Source: RGIG1959 sp964564305 | GTDB taxonomy: Bacteria > Bacillota > Clostridia > Oscillospirales > Acutalibacteraceae | Assembly (NCBI GenBank): GCA_964564305.1 | Contig: CAZMAM010000024.1 | Coordinates: 1-23,444, forward strand | Direction: 5' to 3' | Length of the DNA stretch: 23,444 nucleotides | Shown here: piece after piece, positions 1 through 8,376 of the stretch | Layout: each line of letters starts with the position of its first letter | Numbering within the stretch: position 1 is the stretch's first letter | Program-made: the position numbers and the translations under genes | Notes under the pieces: model-generated | The model's input: only the letters and a program-made list of their open reading frames with translations | What the model was told of the DNA's origin: nothing | The model's database searches: none

Positions 1-53
1 TTGATAAATACGGCATTTCTGGAAGATCTTTTTTCTATTAAGTGGCAAACTCG

Positions 54-70
54 GGCAGTACCGCATTGAT
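54..70. repeat. Possible left half of dispersed inverted-repeat element
   Basis: GGCAGTACCGCATTGAT resembles the left end of the repeat family seen at 1759, 8241, 14791 and 17074 (GGCAAYACCGCAYAAAG). A matching right end is not clear; a weak candidate is GGTTTTGCGGGGG near 200-212, which would give an element of roughly 160 bp. It could be a decayed copy or chance similarity. Confidence 0.35.
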
Positions 71-157
71 ATTTTTCGTGAATTAGGATTTTTTACAGAC
101 GGTATGGGCTTTTTCACCGGTTGGGAACAAAAAGTTTCCATAGGTTGGAAAAACAGG

Positions 158-186
158 TGGAAATACCGGAGAATTTGTGGTATACT
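158..186 (+). promoter_or_regulatory. Sigma-A-type promoter for tig
   Basis: The -10 is TATACT at 181-186 with an extended TG at 178-179. The -35 candidate TGGAAA at 158-163 matches TTGACA at 4 of 6 positions with a 17-base spacer. Transcription would start near 193 and leave a leader of about 115 bases before the tig start. Confidence 0.65.
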
Positions 187-309
187 AAAAATACTGTTTG
201 GTTTTGCGGGGGAATAAGGCCGCCAAGAAAGATAACCAAACAAAGCCGAAATAGATTTTTTCATATTTACGGAAATACCGCGCCGTTATTTGTGAATGGA
301 GGAAACTAT

Positions 310-1725
310 ATGAAGCTAAAATCCGTCGAAAGACAGGAACACTGCCGGGTCAAGCTGGAAGTGGAAGTGGACGCCGAGTCTTTTGAAAAGGCGGTTGCCG
401 CCGCTTACCGCAAAAATATCCGCAAAATGAATGTCCCGGGTTTTCGCAGAGGTAAGGCACCGAGGCATTTGGTGGAAAAATTGTACGGCGAAGGCGTGTT
501 CTACGAAGACGCAATAAACGATCTTTATCCGCAGGCGCTCGATGATGCCATCAGTGAAGCCGGTTTGGAATATGTGGATGATACGGTAAATCTGGATGTT
601 CAGTCGGTCGGTAAAGAGGGTTTTTCTTTTACGGCGGAAATTACCGTACAGCCGGAGATTACTTTGGGTGAATATAAGGGCCTGAAAGCGCCCAAAACGG
701 TCAAGGAAGTTACGGATGAGGATATTGATGCCGAGATTCAGCGCTTTCGCGAGCGTAATGCCCGAATGATTTCCGTGGATAACCGTCCCGCGCAAAACGG
801 CGATGTGGTGGAATTGTCTTATGAAGGGTTTATTGACGGTAAGCCGTTTGAAGGCGGCAAAGCAGAAGATTATCATGTAAAATTGGGGTCCGGTCAGCTG
901 ATTCCCGGTTTTGAAGACCAGATCGTCGGCAAACCGCTGGATGAGGATTTTGAAATTTCCGTTACTTTTCCCGATGATTACGGTTCCAAGCAGGTTGCCG
1001 GAAAACCGGCTGTTTTCCGGTGCCGGCTACAGGAAATTCAGATAGAAGAACTGCCTGAGGTCAATGATGAATTCGCAAAAGACTGCAGCGAATTTGATAC
1101 TTTAGAGGAATGGAAAGCGGATATTCGCAAAAAGTTTGCCGAAGAAAATGAAAAAGAAGCCAATGAGCATTTTCAGGATGTGCTTCTGAACAAACTGATT
1201 ACGGAAGTATCGGTGGAAATCCCGCAGGCGATGATTGAACATCGGATTCAGGAGCACATCCGTGATTTGACTTACCAGGTGGAGTCTCACGGTCTTACAT
1301 TGGAGAAATATCTGGAATACACCGATACGACTCAGGAAAAACTAAAGGAATCTTTACGCGAACCGTCCGAAAGGCAGGTCAAAGGTCGCTTGGTTCTGGA
1401 GGCGATTGCCAAAGCGGAGAATATTGTTCCCACGGAAGAGGAATTGGAGACAGAATATCAAAAACTCGCGGATCAATGGGGAACAGAGCTTGAAACGGTG
1501 AAGAAAGCGGTCGACAAAGAATTGCTTATCCGGGATGTTCGCATGAATCGGGCATTACAGCTGATTACCGATAATGCTGTGATCGAAGAAGAACAGCCAG
1601 GTGCCGAAACGCCGGATTCAGGAACAACCGAAGCCGAATCGAGTACCGCATCGGAAGCTCAGTCGGAAAATACAGCGTCGAAAGAACCGGCGCCCGAGGC
1701 AGCAACATCCAATAAGGAAGCATAA
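310..1725 (+). CDS. tig: Trigger factor, ribosome-associated chaperone and prolyl isomerase
   Basis: Trigger factor binds the ribosome at the exit tunnel and shields nascent chains in the cytoplasm. The 471-residue product has the family's three parts: an N-terminal ribosome-binding domain with the signature GFRRGKAP at residues 44-51, an FKBP-like peptidyl-prolyl isomerase domain at about 155-250 (LSYEGFIDGKPFEGG, LIPGFE), and a helical C-terminal chaperone domain. The ATG at 310 was chosen because GGAGGAAA at 298-305 sits 4-7 bases before it and because MKLKSVERQE is a natural start; the open frame back to 121 lacks homology. An odd feature is the last ~45 residues, a low-complexity acidic Ser/Thr/Ala/Glu tail. 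It heads a tig-clpP-clpX-lon-ysxC row. Confidence 0.97.
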   Translation: MKLKSVERQEHCRVKLEVEVDAESFEKAVAAAYRKNIRKMNVPGFRRGKAPRHLVEKLYGEGVFYEDAINDLYPQALDDAISEAGLEYVDDTVNLDVQSVGKEGFSFTAEITVQPEITLGEYKGLKAPKTVKEVTDEDIDAEIQRFRERNARMISVDNRPAQNGDVVELSYEGFIDGKPFEGGKAEDYHVKLGSGQLIPGFEDQIVGKPLDEDFEISVTFPDDYGSKQVAGKPAVFRCRLQEIQIEELPEVNDEFAKDCSEFDTLEEWKADIRKKFAEENEKEANEHFQDVLLNKLITEVSVEIPQAMIEHRIQEHIRDLTYQVESHGLTLEKYLEYTDTTQEKLKESLREPSERQVKGRLVLEAIAKAENIVPTEEELETEYQKLADQWGTELETVKKAVDKELLIRDVRMNRALQLITDNAVIEEEQPGAETPDSGTTEAESSTASEAQSENTASKEPAPEAATSNKEA

Positions 1726-1859
1726 ATCGGTAACTTCAATCAGGTGAAACCGTATAAATGCAATACCGCACAAAGATTGCCGTGCAGATGGGCGGCAAAG
1801 GCGGTAGCCGATCTTGATGCGGTGTTGTCTAAAGTAAAAAAAGAAAGGGCGAAGCAACA
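1726..1859. other. tig-clpP spacer
   Basis: This 134-base spacer holds no gene. Most of it is a copy of the dispersed inverted-repeat element at 1759-1831, followed by an A-rich stretch and the clpP ribosome binding site (GAAAGGG at about 1844-1850). No convincing separate clpP promoter is visible, so clpP may be read through from tig. Confidence 0.5.
1759..1831. repeat. Dispersed inverted-repeat element, tig-clpP copy
   Basis: Left arm 1761-1780 and right arm 1808-1827 are imperfect inverted repeats (about 15 of 20 positions; most differences are transitions). The right part, 1801-1831, matches 17219-17249 at about 27 of 31 positions, beginning GCGGTAGCCG and continuing through ATGCGGTGTTG. 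That is direct evidence of a repeated element between distant intergenic regions. This copy lacks the interior present in the ~178-bp members. Confidence 0.75.
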
Positions 1860-2447
1860 ATGAGCAGTTTGGTACCGTATGTCGTGGAGCAGACCAGCAG
1901 GGGGGAGCGCAGTTATGATATTTTCTCCCGCTTGCTCAACGACCGCATTATCATTTTGTCGGATGAAGTGAATGACGTTACCGCATCGCTGGTGGTGGCG
2001 CAGCTTTTGTATTTGGAGGGCCAGGATCCGGATAAAGATATTCATTTGTATATCAACAGCCCGGGTGGGCAGATTACATCCGGAATGGCCATATACGACA
2101 CCATGCAATTTGTCAAATGTGATGTGTCCACTACCTGCATCGGTATGGCGGCGAGTATGGGGTCTTTCCTTCTGGCAGCCGGAGCAAAAGGCAAGCGTAT
2201 GGCGTTGCCCAACAGCGAAATTATGATTCACCAGCCGATGGGTGGCACTCAGGGGCAGGCGAGCGATATCAAGATTCAGGCAGATCACATACTCTTTATC
2301 AAGAAACGTATGAATACCCTGCTTTCCGAAATGACGGGTCAGCCTCTTGAAGTGATTGAGCGGGATACCGACCGCGACAATTTCATGACGGCGGCTGAAG
2401 CCGTGAAATACGGGTTGATCGATAAAGTGGTCGAAAAGCGGCAATAA
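1860..2447 (+). CDS. clpP: ATP-dependent Clp protease proteolytic subunit
   Basis: ClpP is the tetradecameric serine peptidase that degrades substrates unfolded by ClpX (and ClpC/ClpA) in the cytoplasm. The 195-residue length is standard. The catalytic triad is visible: Ser99 in GMAASMGS, His124 in IMIHQPMGG, and Asp173 in RDTDRDNF (spacing His to Asp 49, as in characterised ClpPs). The oligomer-interface motif INSPGG lies at 65-70. The ATG at 1860 follows GAAAGGG at a spacing of about 10 bases. It stands immediately upstream of clpX, its partner. No CtsR or CIRCE operator is visible upstream. The N-terminal residues place it as mature-like with only a very short propeptide. Confidence 0.98.
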   Translation: MSSLVPYVVEQTSRGERSYDIFSRLLNDRIIILSDEVNDVTASLVVAQLLYLEGQDPDKDIHLYINSPGGQITSGMAIYDTMQFVKCDVSTTCIGMAASMGSFLLAAGAKGKRMALPNSEIMIHQPMGGTQGQASDIKIQADHILFIKKRMNTLLSEMTGQPLEVIERDTDRDNFMTAAEAVKYGLIDKVVEKRQ

Positions 2448-2453
2448 GCTTTT

Positions 2454-2517
2454 GGCGTTCGCCGTATGAAGAATCGCCGTTGCACCGGTAGGGCAATCCT
2501 TGTGCGAATTTGCCCTT
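2454..2517. repeat. Probable degenerate copy of dispersed element, clpP-clpX spacer
   Basis: AGGGCAA (2490-2496) and TTGCCCT (2510-2516) form a 7-bp stem with a 13-base loop. The right half TTGTGCGAATTTGCCCTT (2500-2517) resembles the right end of the 8238-8289 palindrome, TTGTGCGGTATTGCCTTA. A weaker left end may lie at 2454-2473. It could also act as a weak transcript hairpin between clpP and clpX; there is no clear T-run for a terminator. Confidence 0.45.
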
Positions 2518-2543
2518 GTGTTTGGAAAGGATGAACCTTGTTT

Positions 2544-3851
2544 ATGCCAAGACCCAACGAAGTTTTTTGTTCCTTTTGCGGCAAATCACAGGATGAGGTA
2601 TTGCAACTGATCGCGGGATCTGGCGTATATATTTGCAACGAATGTGTCAGACTGTGTGAACATATTCTGGCCGAAAGCTTAGGTATGCCCGACGAAGATA
2701 AAAAAGATACGAAGGCCGATGAAATCCCTCCCAAACTGCCTACTCCGAAGGAGTTGAAAAAAGGGCTGGACAACTATGTCATCGGGCAGGATAATGCGAA
2801 AATTGCTTTGAGCGTTGCGGTGTATAATCACTATAAGCGTGTTTATTTTGGCAAAGATACGGATTTGGAAATCGGGAAAAGCAATGTGCTTCTTCTTGGT
2901 CCCACAGGAGTGGGCAAAACCGTTTTGGCGCAGACGCTGGCAAAACTGCTGGATGTGCCTTTCGCCATTGCCGATGCCACCACGCTGACGGAAGCAGGGT
3001 ATGTGGGGGAGGATGTGGAAAACATTCTCCTGCGCCTACTTCAGGCAGCGGACGGAAATGTACAAAGAGCGCAACGGGGCATTATCTATGTAGATGAGAT
3101 AGATAAAATTTCCCGGCGAAGCGAAAATCCCTCTATTACGCGGGACGTCAGTGGGGAAGGCGTGCAGCAGGCACTGCTGAAGATTGTGGAAGGAACCGTT
3201 GCCAATGTTCCTCCCGCGGGCGGGCGCAAGCATCCGCAGCAGGAATTTATCCAGATTGATACTACGAATATCCTGTTTATTTTGGGCGGAGCTTTTGACG
3301 GCCTCGACAGTATTGTCGAGCGCCGGGTGGCAGCCGGTTCTCTGGGATTCGGCGGAGAGGTCACCTCACGAAAATCGTTGGAGGCAAACGCATTATATGC
3401 GCAAGTGACTCCGCAGGATTTGATTAAGTACGGCCTAATTCCGGAACTGGTCGGGCGTATTCCGGTGATTGCCGTTTTGCAGGATTTGGACGCCAAAGCG
3501 CTCACTCGGATTTTGGTGGAGCCGAAAAACGCTTTGTTGAAGCAGTATGTGCATTTGTTTGCACTGGATGGCGTACAGTTGGAATTTACTCCCGAAGCAT
3601 TGAACGCCGTGGTGCGCAAAACGCAAAAACTCAACACCGGGGCAAGGGGCTTACGTTCGGTGATGGAGGATTTGTTGACAAAATATATGTTTGCAGTTCC
3701 GTCCGATCATACCGTGGAAAAAATTGTGATTACCCGGGAAACGGTGGAAGAGGGTAAAGACCCCGAAATCACCTATAATCCGCAGCGTAAACCGTCTCCC
3801 CTGAAAACCGCCGCGCGGGCAAAAGTGCAAAGACGAAAAGCAAGTGCGTAA
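2544..3851 (+). CDS. clpX: Clp protease ATP-binding subunit ClpX
   Basis: ClpX is the hexameric AAA+ unfoldase that feeds ClpP. The 435-residue product starts with the C4 zinc-binding dimerisation domain (Cys9, Cys12, Cys31, Cys34). The AAA+ core follows: Walker A GPTGVGKT at 119-126, the pore-1 loop GYVGED near 152-157, Walker B VDEID at 183-187, the RKH loop (GGRKHPQQ), the ClpP-contacting loop as LGF rather than the common IGF, and sensor 2 GARGLRS. The start is ambiguous: ATG at 2544 gives a normal N terminus, while TTG at 2538 is in frame and better spaced (6 bases) from AAGGA at 2527-2531. The gene follows clpP by about 95 bases. The C-terminal tail is short and basic. Confidence 0.97.
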   Translation: MPRPNEVFCSFCGKSQDEVLQLIAGSGVYICNECVRLCEHILAESLGMPDEDKKDTKADEIPPKLPTPKELKKGLDNYVIGQDNAKIALSVAVYNHYKRVYFGKDTDLEIGKSNVLLLGPTGVGKTVLAQTLAKLLDVPFAIADATTLTEAGYVGEDVENILLRLLQAADGNVQRAQRGIIYVDEIDKISRRSENPSITRDVSGEGVQQALLKIVEGTVANVPPAGGRKHPQQEFIQIDTTNILFILGGAFDGLDSIVERRVAAGSLGFGGEVTSRKSLEANALYAQVTPQDLIKYGLIPELVGRIPVIAVLQDLDAKALTRILVEPKNALLKQYVHLFALDGVQLEFTPEALNAVVRKTQKLNTGARGLRSVMEDLLTKYMFAVPSDHTVEKIVITRETVEEGKDPEITYNPQRKPSPLKTAARAKVQRRKASA

Positions 3852-3858
3852 TGACTTC

Positions 3859-3888
3859 ATGTTACGATCAAAATCGGTTGTGTAACAT
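3859..3888. other. Hairpin in the clpX-lon spacer
   Basis: ATGTTAC (3859-3865) pairs perfectly with GTAACAT (3882-3888) across a 16-base loop. The loop itself contains CGATCAAAATCG, which could form a competing smaller hairpin. There is no T-run, so it is not a typical terminator. It may be an operator or an RNA structure lying just ahead of the lon ribosome binding site. Confidence 0.45.
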
Positions 3889-3920
3889 CCAATGGCTTCT
3901 TGGAAACGGAGGTGTTCTCT

Positions 3921-6335
3921 TTGATTGTCCGGAAATGTGAACAGCATCCCGAAACCCTTCCTCTATTGGCCATGCGGGGATTGGTTTTGTTTCCCGAGAT
4001 TATGGCTCACTGCGAAATTCGGCGGGAACAATCCGTCTCTGCCTTAGCGGAGAGTATGCAAAAGGATCAAACGGTTTTTCTCGTTACTCAGCGGGATATG
4101 CGTGTGGAATCTCCTCAAGAGGGGGATCTATATTCCGTAGGCGTGATTGCCAAGGTGAGGCAGATACTCCGTGCAGGGGAGAACGCATTTCGTATCGCGG
4201 TGGAAGGCATATCCCGGGCCAGACTGTTGCACATTCTTCAGGATGAACCGTACATCTCCGCACAGGTGATCCCCTGCCCGACTTCTTCCGTGGCCAATAC
4301 GGTTAAAAAAACGGCTCTTTTGCGCAGTTGTCAGGATTTGTTTTCGGAATATGTGGATTTGGATCCGCGCTTCGATGACAACGATCTGATGCCGATTCGT
4401 ACATCGGGAGATATTTCGTTTGTTGCGGATTACATCGCGTACCGTCTCCCGCTATCTACCGAAGAGCAGGAACAGGTTCTTTCGTGCATTCCTATTTCGA
4501 AACGTGTTGAGATTGTTCTCAGACTTCTGGAGCGAGAGTGCGCTGTTATGCGGGTGGAGCGAACCATTCAGGATCGTGTGCAGGATCAGGTGGAGCAGAA
4601 TCAAAAAGAATATTATTTGCGCGAACAGATGAGGGCGATTGCGGAAGAGTTGGGGGAAGCGGATGATCCTCTTGAAGAATCGGATGAATATCGCGAAAAG
4701 ATACAAAAATTATCTTTGCCTCCCGAAGTGGCGGAAAAATTTCTGGAAGAAACGGATAAACTCGCTAAAATGCCGTACGGCTCTCACGAAGCTACGGTAG
4801 TGCGCAATTATTTGGATACGGCTCTTTCCCTGCCTTGGGGGGTTACCAGCACCGATAAGACGGATTTGGAACGTGCCGAACGGCTGCTGAATCGCGAACA
4901 TTACGGTATGGAGAAAATCAAAGAGCGGGTTTTGGAATTGATGGCCGTGTGGCAGCTTACCGGTCACCCGTCCGGTCAGGTGCTCTGTCTGGCGGGTCCT
5001 CCGGGCGTGGGCAAAACATCTGTCGCCCGTTCCGTGGCTCGCGCTATGGGCAGAAAATATGTCCGCGTCTCTTTGGGCGGCGTTCGGGATGAAGCGGATA
5101 TTCGCGGGCACCGAAAAACCTATGTCGGGGCCATGATGGGGCGCATAATGACGGCGATCCGTCAGGCGGGCACTTCAAATCCGTTGATTTTGCTGGATGA
5201 AGTGGATAAACTGGGTAACGATTTGCGCGGAGATCCGGCCTCGGCGCTGCTCGAAGCGCTGGATACCGAACAAAACAGCGGTTTTGTCGATCATTTTTTG
5301 GAAGTACCCTTTGATCTTTCGCGTGTGCTGTTTATCACCACCGCCAACGATGTCAATGCGATTCCTCAGCCCCTTTACGACCGGATGGACGTCTTGGAAA
5401 TGGGCAGTTACACGGCGGAGGAAAAATTTCAAATTGCCAAGCGTCATCTTGTCAAGAAGCAGTTAAAGCTAAACGGCCTAAATGCTAAGCAGCTTCACAT
5501 TCCGGATAAATCGATTCGTGGCATTATCGAGGGGTATACGCGGGAAGCAGGTGTTCGGCAGTTGGAACGGTGCATCGGCAAAATTTGCCGTCAGGCGGCC
5601 AAGAAGATTGTTTCCAAAGAAGAAGAATCGGTCACCGTAAAAGATTTAGCCCCGTATCTTGGGCCGGTGAAGTACAAATCCGATGAAACATCGCATGGCG
5701 ATGCTATCGGATTGGTCAACGGTTTGGCATGGACTTCGGTTGGCGGAGAAATGCTCCCCATTGAAGTGGCTATACTGGAAGGCACGGGAAAAGTGGAATT
5801 AACCGGATCTTTGGGAGATGTCATGAAGGAGTCCGCCCGGCTTGCCATCAGTTATGTTCGCTCTCGCGCGGGAGATTTCGATGTTCCTCTCGATTTTTAC
5901 CGAAGCCGGGATATTCATTTGCATGCGCCGGAAGGGGCTGTGCCCAAAGACGGTCCTTCCGCCGGCGCTGCCATGACCACCGCCATCCTATCCGCTTTGG
6001 CAGAGGTTCCGGTCAGGGGTAATTTGGCCATGACGGGGGAACTTTCCCTGCGCGGAAGGGTGCTGCCCATTGGGGGTTTAAAGGAAAAGCTCATGGCGGC
6101 GTATACCCATCATATGCAAACGGTATTGATTCCCAAAGGCAATATGCCGGATTTGGACGAAGTGGATCAGACGGTTAAGAACGGCCTGAATATCATACCG
6201 GTGGAACATATGGATGAAGTCATTCGGCATTCGCTGGTGAAAGCACCGGTGAAAACCGGATCGGTTCCAGCTGCTGTTTCGCAGAAACCTCAGCGGCGGG
6301 CGGGAAAATCGGCCGATACGAGGGCGCGAAAGTGA
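3921..6335 (+). CDS. lon: ATP-dependent Lon protease
   Basis: Lon is a cytoplasmic homohexameric AAA+ serine protease that removes misfolded and some regulatory proteins. The 804-residue product has the N-terminal substrate-binding domain (about 1-200), a coiled-coil linker, the AAA+ module with Walker A GPPGVGKT at 359-366 and Walker B in LILLDEVD at 422-429, and the C-terminal protease domain with Ser680 in GPSAGAA and the Lys of GGLKEK (about 723). The chosen start is TTG at 3921, because GGAGGTG at 3908-3914 is 6-8 bases upstream; a TTG at 3900 is in frame but precedes that site. The last ~25 residues are a basic Arg/Lys-rich extension. The stop overlaps the ysxC start by 4 bases, so the two are translationally coupled. 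Confidence 0.97.
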   Translation: MIVRKCEQHPETLPLLAMRGLVLFPEIMAHCEIRREQSVSALAESMQKDQTVFLVTQRDMRVESPQEGDLYSVGVIAKVRQILRAGENAFRIAVEGISRARLLHILQDEPYISAQVIPCPTSSVANTVKKTALLRSCQDLFSEYVDLDPRFDDNDLMPIRTSGDISFVADYIAYRLPLSTEEQEQVLSCIPISKRVEIVLRLLERECAVMRVERTIQDRVQDQVEQNQKEYYLREQMRAIAEELGEADDPLEESDEYREKIQKLSLPPEVAEKFLEETDKLAKMPYGSHEATVVRNYLDTALSLPWGVTSTDKTDLERAERLLNREHYGMEKIKERVLELMAVWQLTGHPSGQVLCLAGPPGVGKTSVARSVARAMGRKYVRVSLGGVRDEADIRGHRKTYVGAMMGRIMTAIRQAGTSNPLILLDEVDKLGNDLRGDPASALLEALDTEQNSGFVDHFLEVPFDLSRVLFITTANDVNAIPQPLYDRMDVLEMGSYTAEEKFQIAKRHLVKKQLKLNGLNAKQLHIPDKSIRGIIEGYTREAGVRQLERCIGKICRQAAKKIVSKEEESVTVKDLAPYLGPVKYKSDETSHGDAIGLVNGLAWTSVGGEMLPIEVAILEGTGKVELTGSLGDVMKESARLAISYVRSRAGDFDVPLDFYRSRDIHLHAPEGAVPKDGPSAGAAMTTAILSALAEVPVRGNLAMTGELSLRGRVLPIGGLKEKLMAAYTHHMQTVLIPKGNMPDLDEVDQTVKNGLNIIPVEHMDEVIRHSLVKAPVKTGSVPAAVSQKPQRRAGKSADTRARK

Positions 6336-6916
6336 ACGCAAATGAAATATTTTTTGAATTTTCGGCGGGTGAACCGCAGCAGTTCCCCGCATCGGATATT
6401 CCGGAAATTGCCGTGTGCGGGCGCTCAAATGTCGGCAAATCCTCTTTGATTAATGCTGTTTTCGGCCGGCACGCTTTGGCGCGAACCGGCGCCCGGCCCG
6501 GAAAAACGGCAACGGTCAATTTTTACCGGACGCGATTTTTTCGTCTTTGCGATCTCCCCGGATACGGTTACGCCAAAGTATCTTTTGCCGAACGTCAACG
6601 GTATTCCCGGCTCATTGACGGATATTTTTCTGATGAACGAGACTGCCGCTTGGTGATTCAGCTTTTGGATATGCGCATTCCCCCCTCCACAGACGATCAA
6701 AAAATGCTGGATTTTTTGATTGACGACGGGATTCCCTTCATTGTGGCGCTGACCAAAGCGGATAAATTAAAGGCGACCGAGCGCAGGCATGCGGAAAATC
6801 GGTGGCAGGAAACATTCTCGGAATTGTCCGGGCTTCGCGTGATACCGTTTTCCGCTGTAACTAAGGAAGGAACCGAACAAATTTGTGATTGCGTACGGGA
6901 GGTGTCTGAAGATTAG
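6332..6916 (+). CDS. ysxC: Ribosome biogenesis GTPase YsxC/EngB
   Basis: This TrmE-Era-EngA-like GTPase takes part in late assembly of the large ribosomal subunit. All G motifs are present in the 194 residues: G1 GRSNVGKS at 30-37, the G2 threonine in PGKTATVNF, G3 DLPGYG at 74-79, G4 TKAD at 141-144, and a G5-like FSAVTKEG. Translation starts at GTG 6332 inside the lon stop (GTGA overlap), and no later ATG/GTG start keeps the N terminus. Position directly after lon is conserved in Firmicutes. Length is normal. The symbol engB (or yihA in enterics) is used for the same family. Confidence 0.96.
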   Translation: MNANEIFFEFSAGEPQQFPASDIPEIAVCGRSNVGKSSLINAVFGRHALARTGARPGKTATVNFYRTRFFRLCDLPGYGYAKVSFAERQRYSRLIDGYFSDERDCRLVIQLLDMRIPPSTDDQKMLDFLIDDGIPFIVALTKADKLKATERRHAENRWQETFSELSGLRVIPFSAVTKEGTEQICDCVREVSED

Positions 6917-6929
6917 GGGAAATCAGCAT

Positions 6930-8240
6930 ATGGATCCGAAAAACATCTCTCCTGCTTACGGAGTGAACGGTTTGGGGCATTTAACCGTTGGCGGGTGCGA
7001 TACGGTAACGCTGGCCAAGCATTACGGGACGCCCTTATATGTGATGGATGAAACGCTTTTTCGTCAAGCGCTTCGGGATTACCGCGCGACGCTTTCCAAA
7101 TGCTTCGTAAACGGCGGAGCGGTGGCGTATGCCAGCAAAGCGTGTGCGTTTAAGGCCATTTATCGTATGGTTCAGCAGGAAGATTGCTGGGCGGATGTGG
7201 TTTCTCCGGGAGAGATATATACGGCGCTTTGCGCGGGATTTCCCGCAGAGCACCTGATGTTTCATGGCAACAACAAAACCGATGCCGATATCAAAATGGC
7301 GCTGGAGTGCGGTGTGGGAAGAATAGTAGCGGATCACCCGGGAGAATTGCGGCAAATATCCCGCATTGCTGGAGCATTGGGGAAAACAGCGAATATACTC
7401 ATGCGCATCACGCCGGGCATTGATGCGCATACACACAGCTTTATCCGCACGGGGCAAATAGATTCCAAATTCGGCTTTACGTTGGAAAATGGCGACGCGC
7501 TTCGCTTTGTCGGCGAAGCCATTTCTCTTCCGCATATTTGTCTTACCGGGGTTCACTGCCATATCGGTTCTCAGATTTTCGATGATCTTCCTTTTGCGCA
7601 CGCGGCGGGCGTGATGCTGACATTTATGTACGACGTCCGGCGGCATTACGGAGTTACGCTTCATGAACTGGACTTAGGGGGCGGGTTCGGTATACGGTAT
7701 ACCGAAAGCGATCATCCGCTTCCCCCGAGGGCATATCTGGTTCGGGTTGCGAATGCACTGAAAGATCAGGCGGAAAAGCTGGATTTTCCGATTCCGTTTA
7801 TTTTTATCGAACCGGGGCGGTCGGTGGCTGCTCCTGCGGGCGTCACGCTGTATACGGTGGGTAGCATCAAAAATATTCCCGGTGTACGCACGTATGTAGG
7901 TGTCGACGGAGGTATGACGGATAATCCCCGTTATGCGTTGTACGGAGCGCCTTATACGGTTCTTGTCGCCGGAAAAGCGAATCTTCCCGCGCAAGAACCG
8001 GTGACCGTGGCCGGCCGGTGCTGCGAAAGCGGTGATTTAATTCAGGAAAATACGCTTTTGCAACCTTGCGAACCGGGAGATATTTTGGCGGTGCTCGCTA
8101 CGGGGGCGTATAATTATTCCATGGCTTCAAATTATAATCGGTTCCCCAGGCCGGCTGTGGTGTTCACCAAGGAAGGTGCTGCCCGCCTTACGGTCAGGCG
8201 GGAATCGCTGGAGGATTTAGTTCGCAACGATTTAGATTAA
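6930..8240 (+). CDS. lysA: Diaminopimelate decarboxylase
   Basis: LysA is a PLP enzyme that converts meso-diaminopimelate to L-lysine, the last step of lysine synthesis. The 436-residue product is a fold-type III decarboxylase: the PLP lysine is Lys70 in VAYASKA, the barrel motif HCHIGSQ starts at 209, the phosphate-binding LGGGFG and EPGRS motifs follow, and the active-site motif CESGD begins at Cys365. The CESGD motif and context favour LysA over arginine or ornithine decarboxylase. ATG 6930 was chosen because AGGGGAAA at 6915-6922 precedes it; the frame is open upstream into ysxC but that part is not conserved. It starts 13 bases after ysxC, so it is probably cotranscribed. Its TAA stop forms part of a perfect palindrome. 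Confidence 0.96.
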   Translation: MDPKNISPAYGVNGLGHLTVGGCDTVTLAKHYGTPLYVMDETLFRQALRDYRATLSKCFVNGGAVAYASKACAFKAIYRMVQQEDCWADVVSPGEIYTALCAGFPAEHLMFHGNNKTDADIKMALECGVGRIVADHPGELRQISRIAGALGKTANILMRITPGIDAHTHSFIRTGQIDSKFGFTLENGDALRFVGEAISLPHICLTGVHCHIGSQIFDDLPFAHAAGVMLTFMYDVRRHYGVTLHELDLGGGFGIRYTESDHPLPPRAYLVRVANALKDQAEKLDFPIPFIFIEPGRSVAAPAGVTLYTVGSIKNIPGVRTYVGVDGGMTDNPRYALYGAPYTVLVAGKANLPAQEPVTVAGRCCESGDLIQENTLLQPCEPGDILAVLATGAYNYSMASNYNRFPRPAVVFTKEGAARLTVRRESLEDLVRNDLD

Positions 8241-8289
8241 GGCAATACCGCACAATGGCCGGCTGCTGCCTTTGTGCGGTATTGCCTTA
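8238..8289. terminator. Perfect 18-bp palindrome at the lysA 3' end (repeat-family member, likely bidirectional terminator)
   Basis: The arms at 8238-8255 and 8272-8289 are exactly complementary over 18 bp (TAAGGCAATACCGCACAA and its complement) around a 16-base loop. The lysA stop TAA is the first three bases of the left arm. GTTTTT follows on the plus strand at about 8293-8297. It lies between convergent lysA and metA. The arms match the ends of the dispersed element found elsewhere in the window, so this looks like a repeat copy recruited as a 3' end hairpin. Confidence 0.8.
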
Positions 8290-8376
8290 GGTGTTTTTGC
8301 GCTTAAAAAGATTGTCGTCTGCGCAGCGTGGCCGATAGATAATATCGGTTTTGATTGGTCGTTACGCGTCGGTGTT

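Larger units (their letters stand above)
1..309. other. Intergenic leader upstream of tig
   Basis: I see no complete gene in this stretch. Short open reading frames run in from the left edge (frame 1 closes at 67-69, frame 3 at about 37-39), so the tail of an upstream gene is possible but cannot be recognised. The region holds a half-copy of the window's dispersed repeat near 54-70, the tig promoter at 158-186, and an untranslated leader of roughly 115 bases ending in a strong ribosome binding site at 298-305. The tig frame stays open back to a TTG at 121, but that extension has no family resemblance. Confidence 0.6.

Noticed and set aside
121..309. TTG start at 121 for trigger factor
   Set aside because: The extra 63 codons overlap the predicted promoter and leader and have no trigger factor resemblance; ATG 310 has an excellent ribosome binding site.
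1726..1859. CtsR or CIRCE operator controlling clpP
   Set aside because: No tandem GGTCAAA heptads and no TTAGCACTC inverted repeat occur in this spacer. Isolated GGTCAAA-like words elsewhere (near 11982 and 17374) are single and not beside clp genes.
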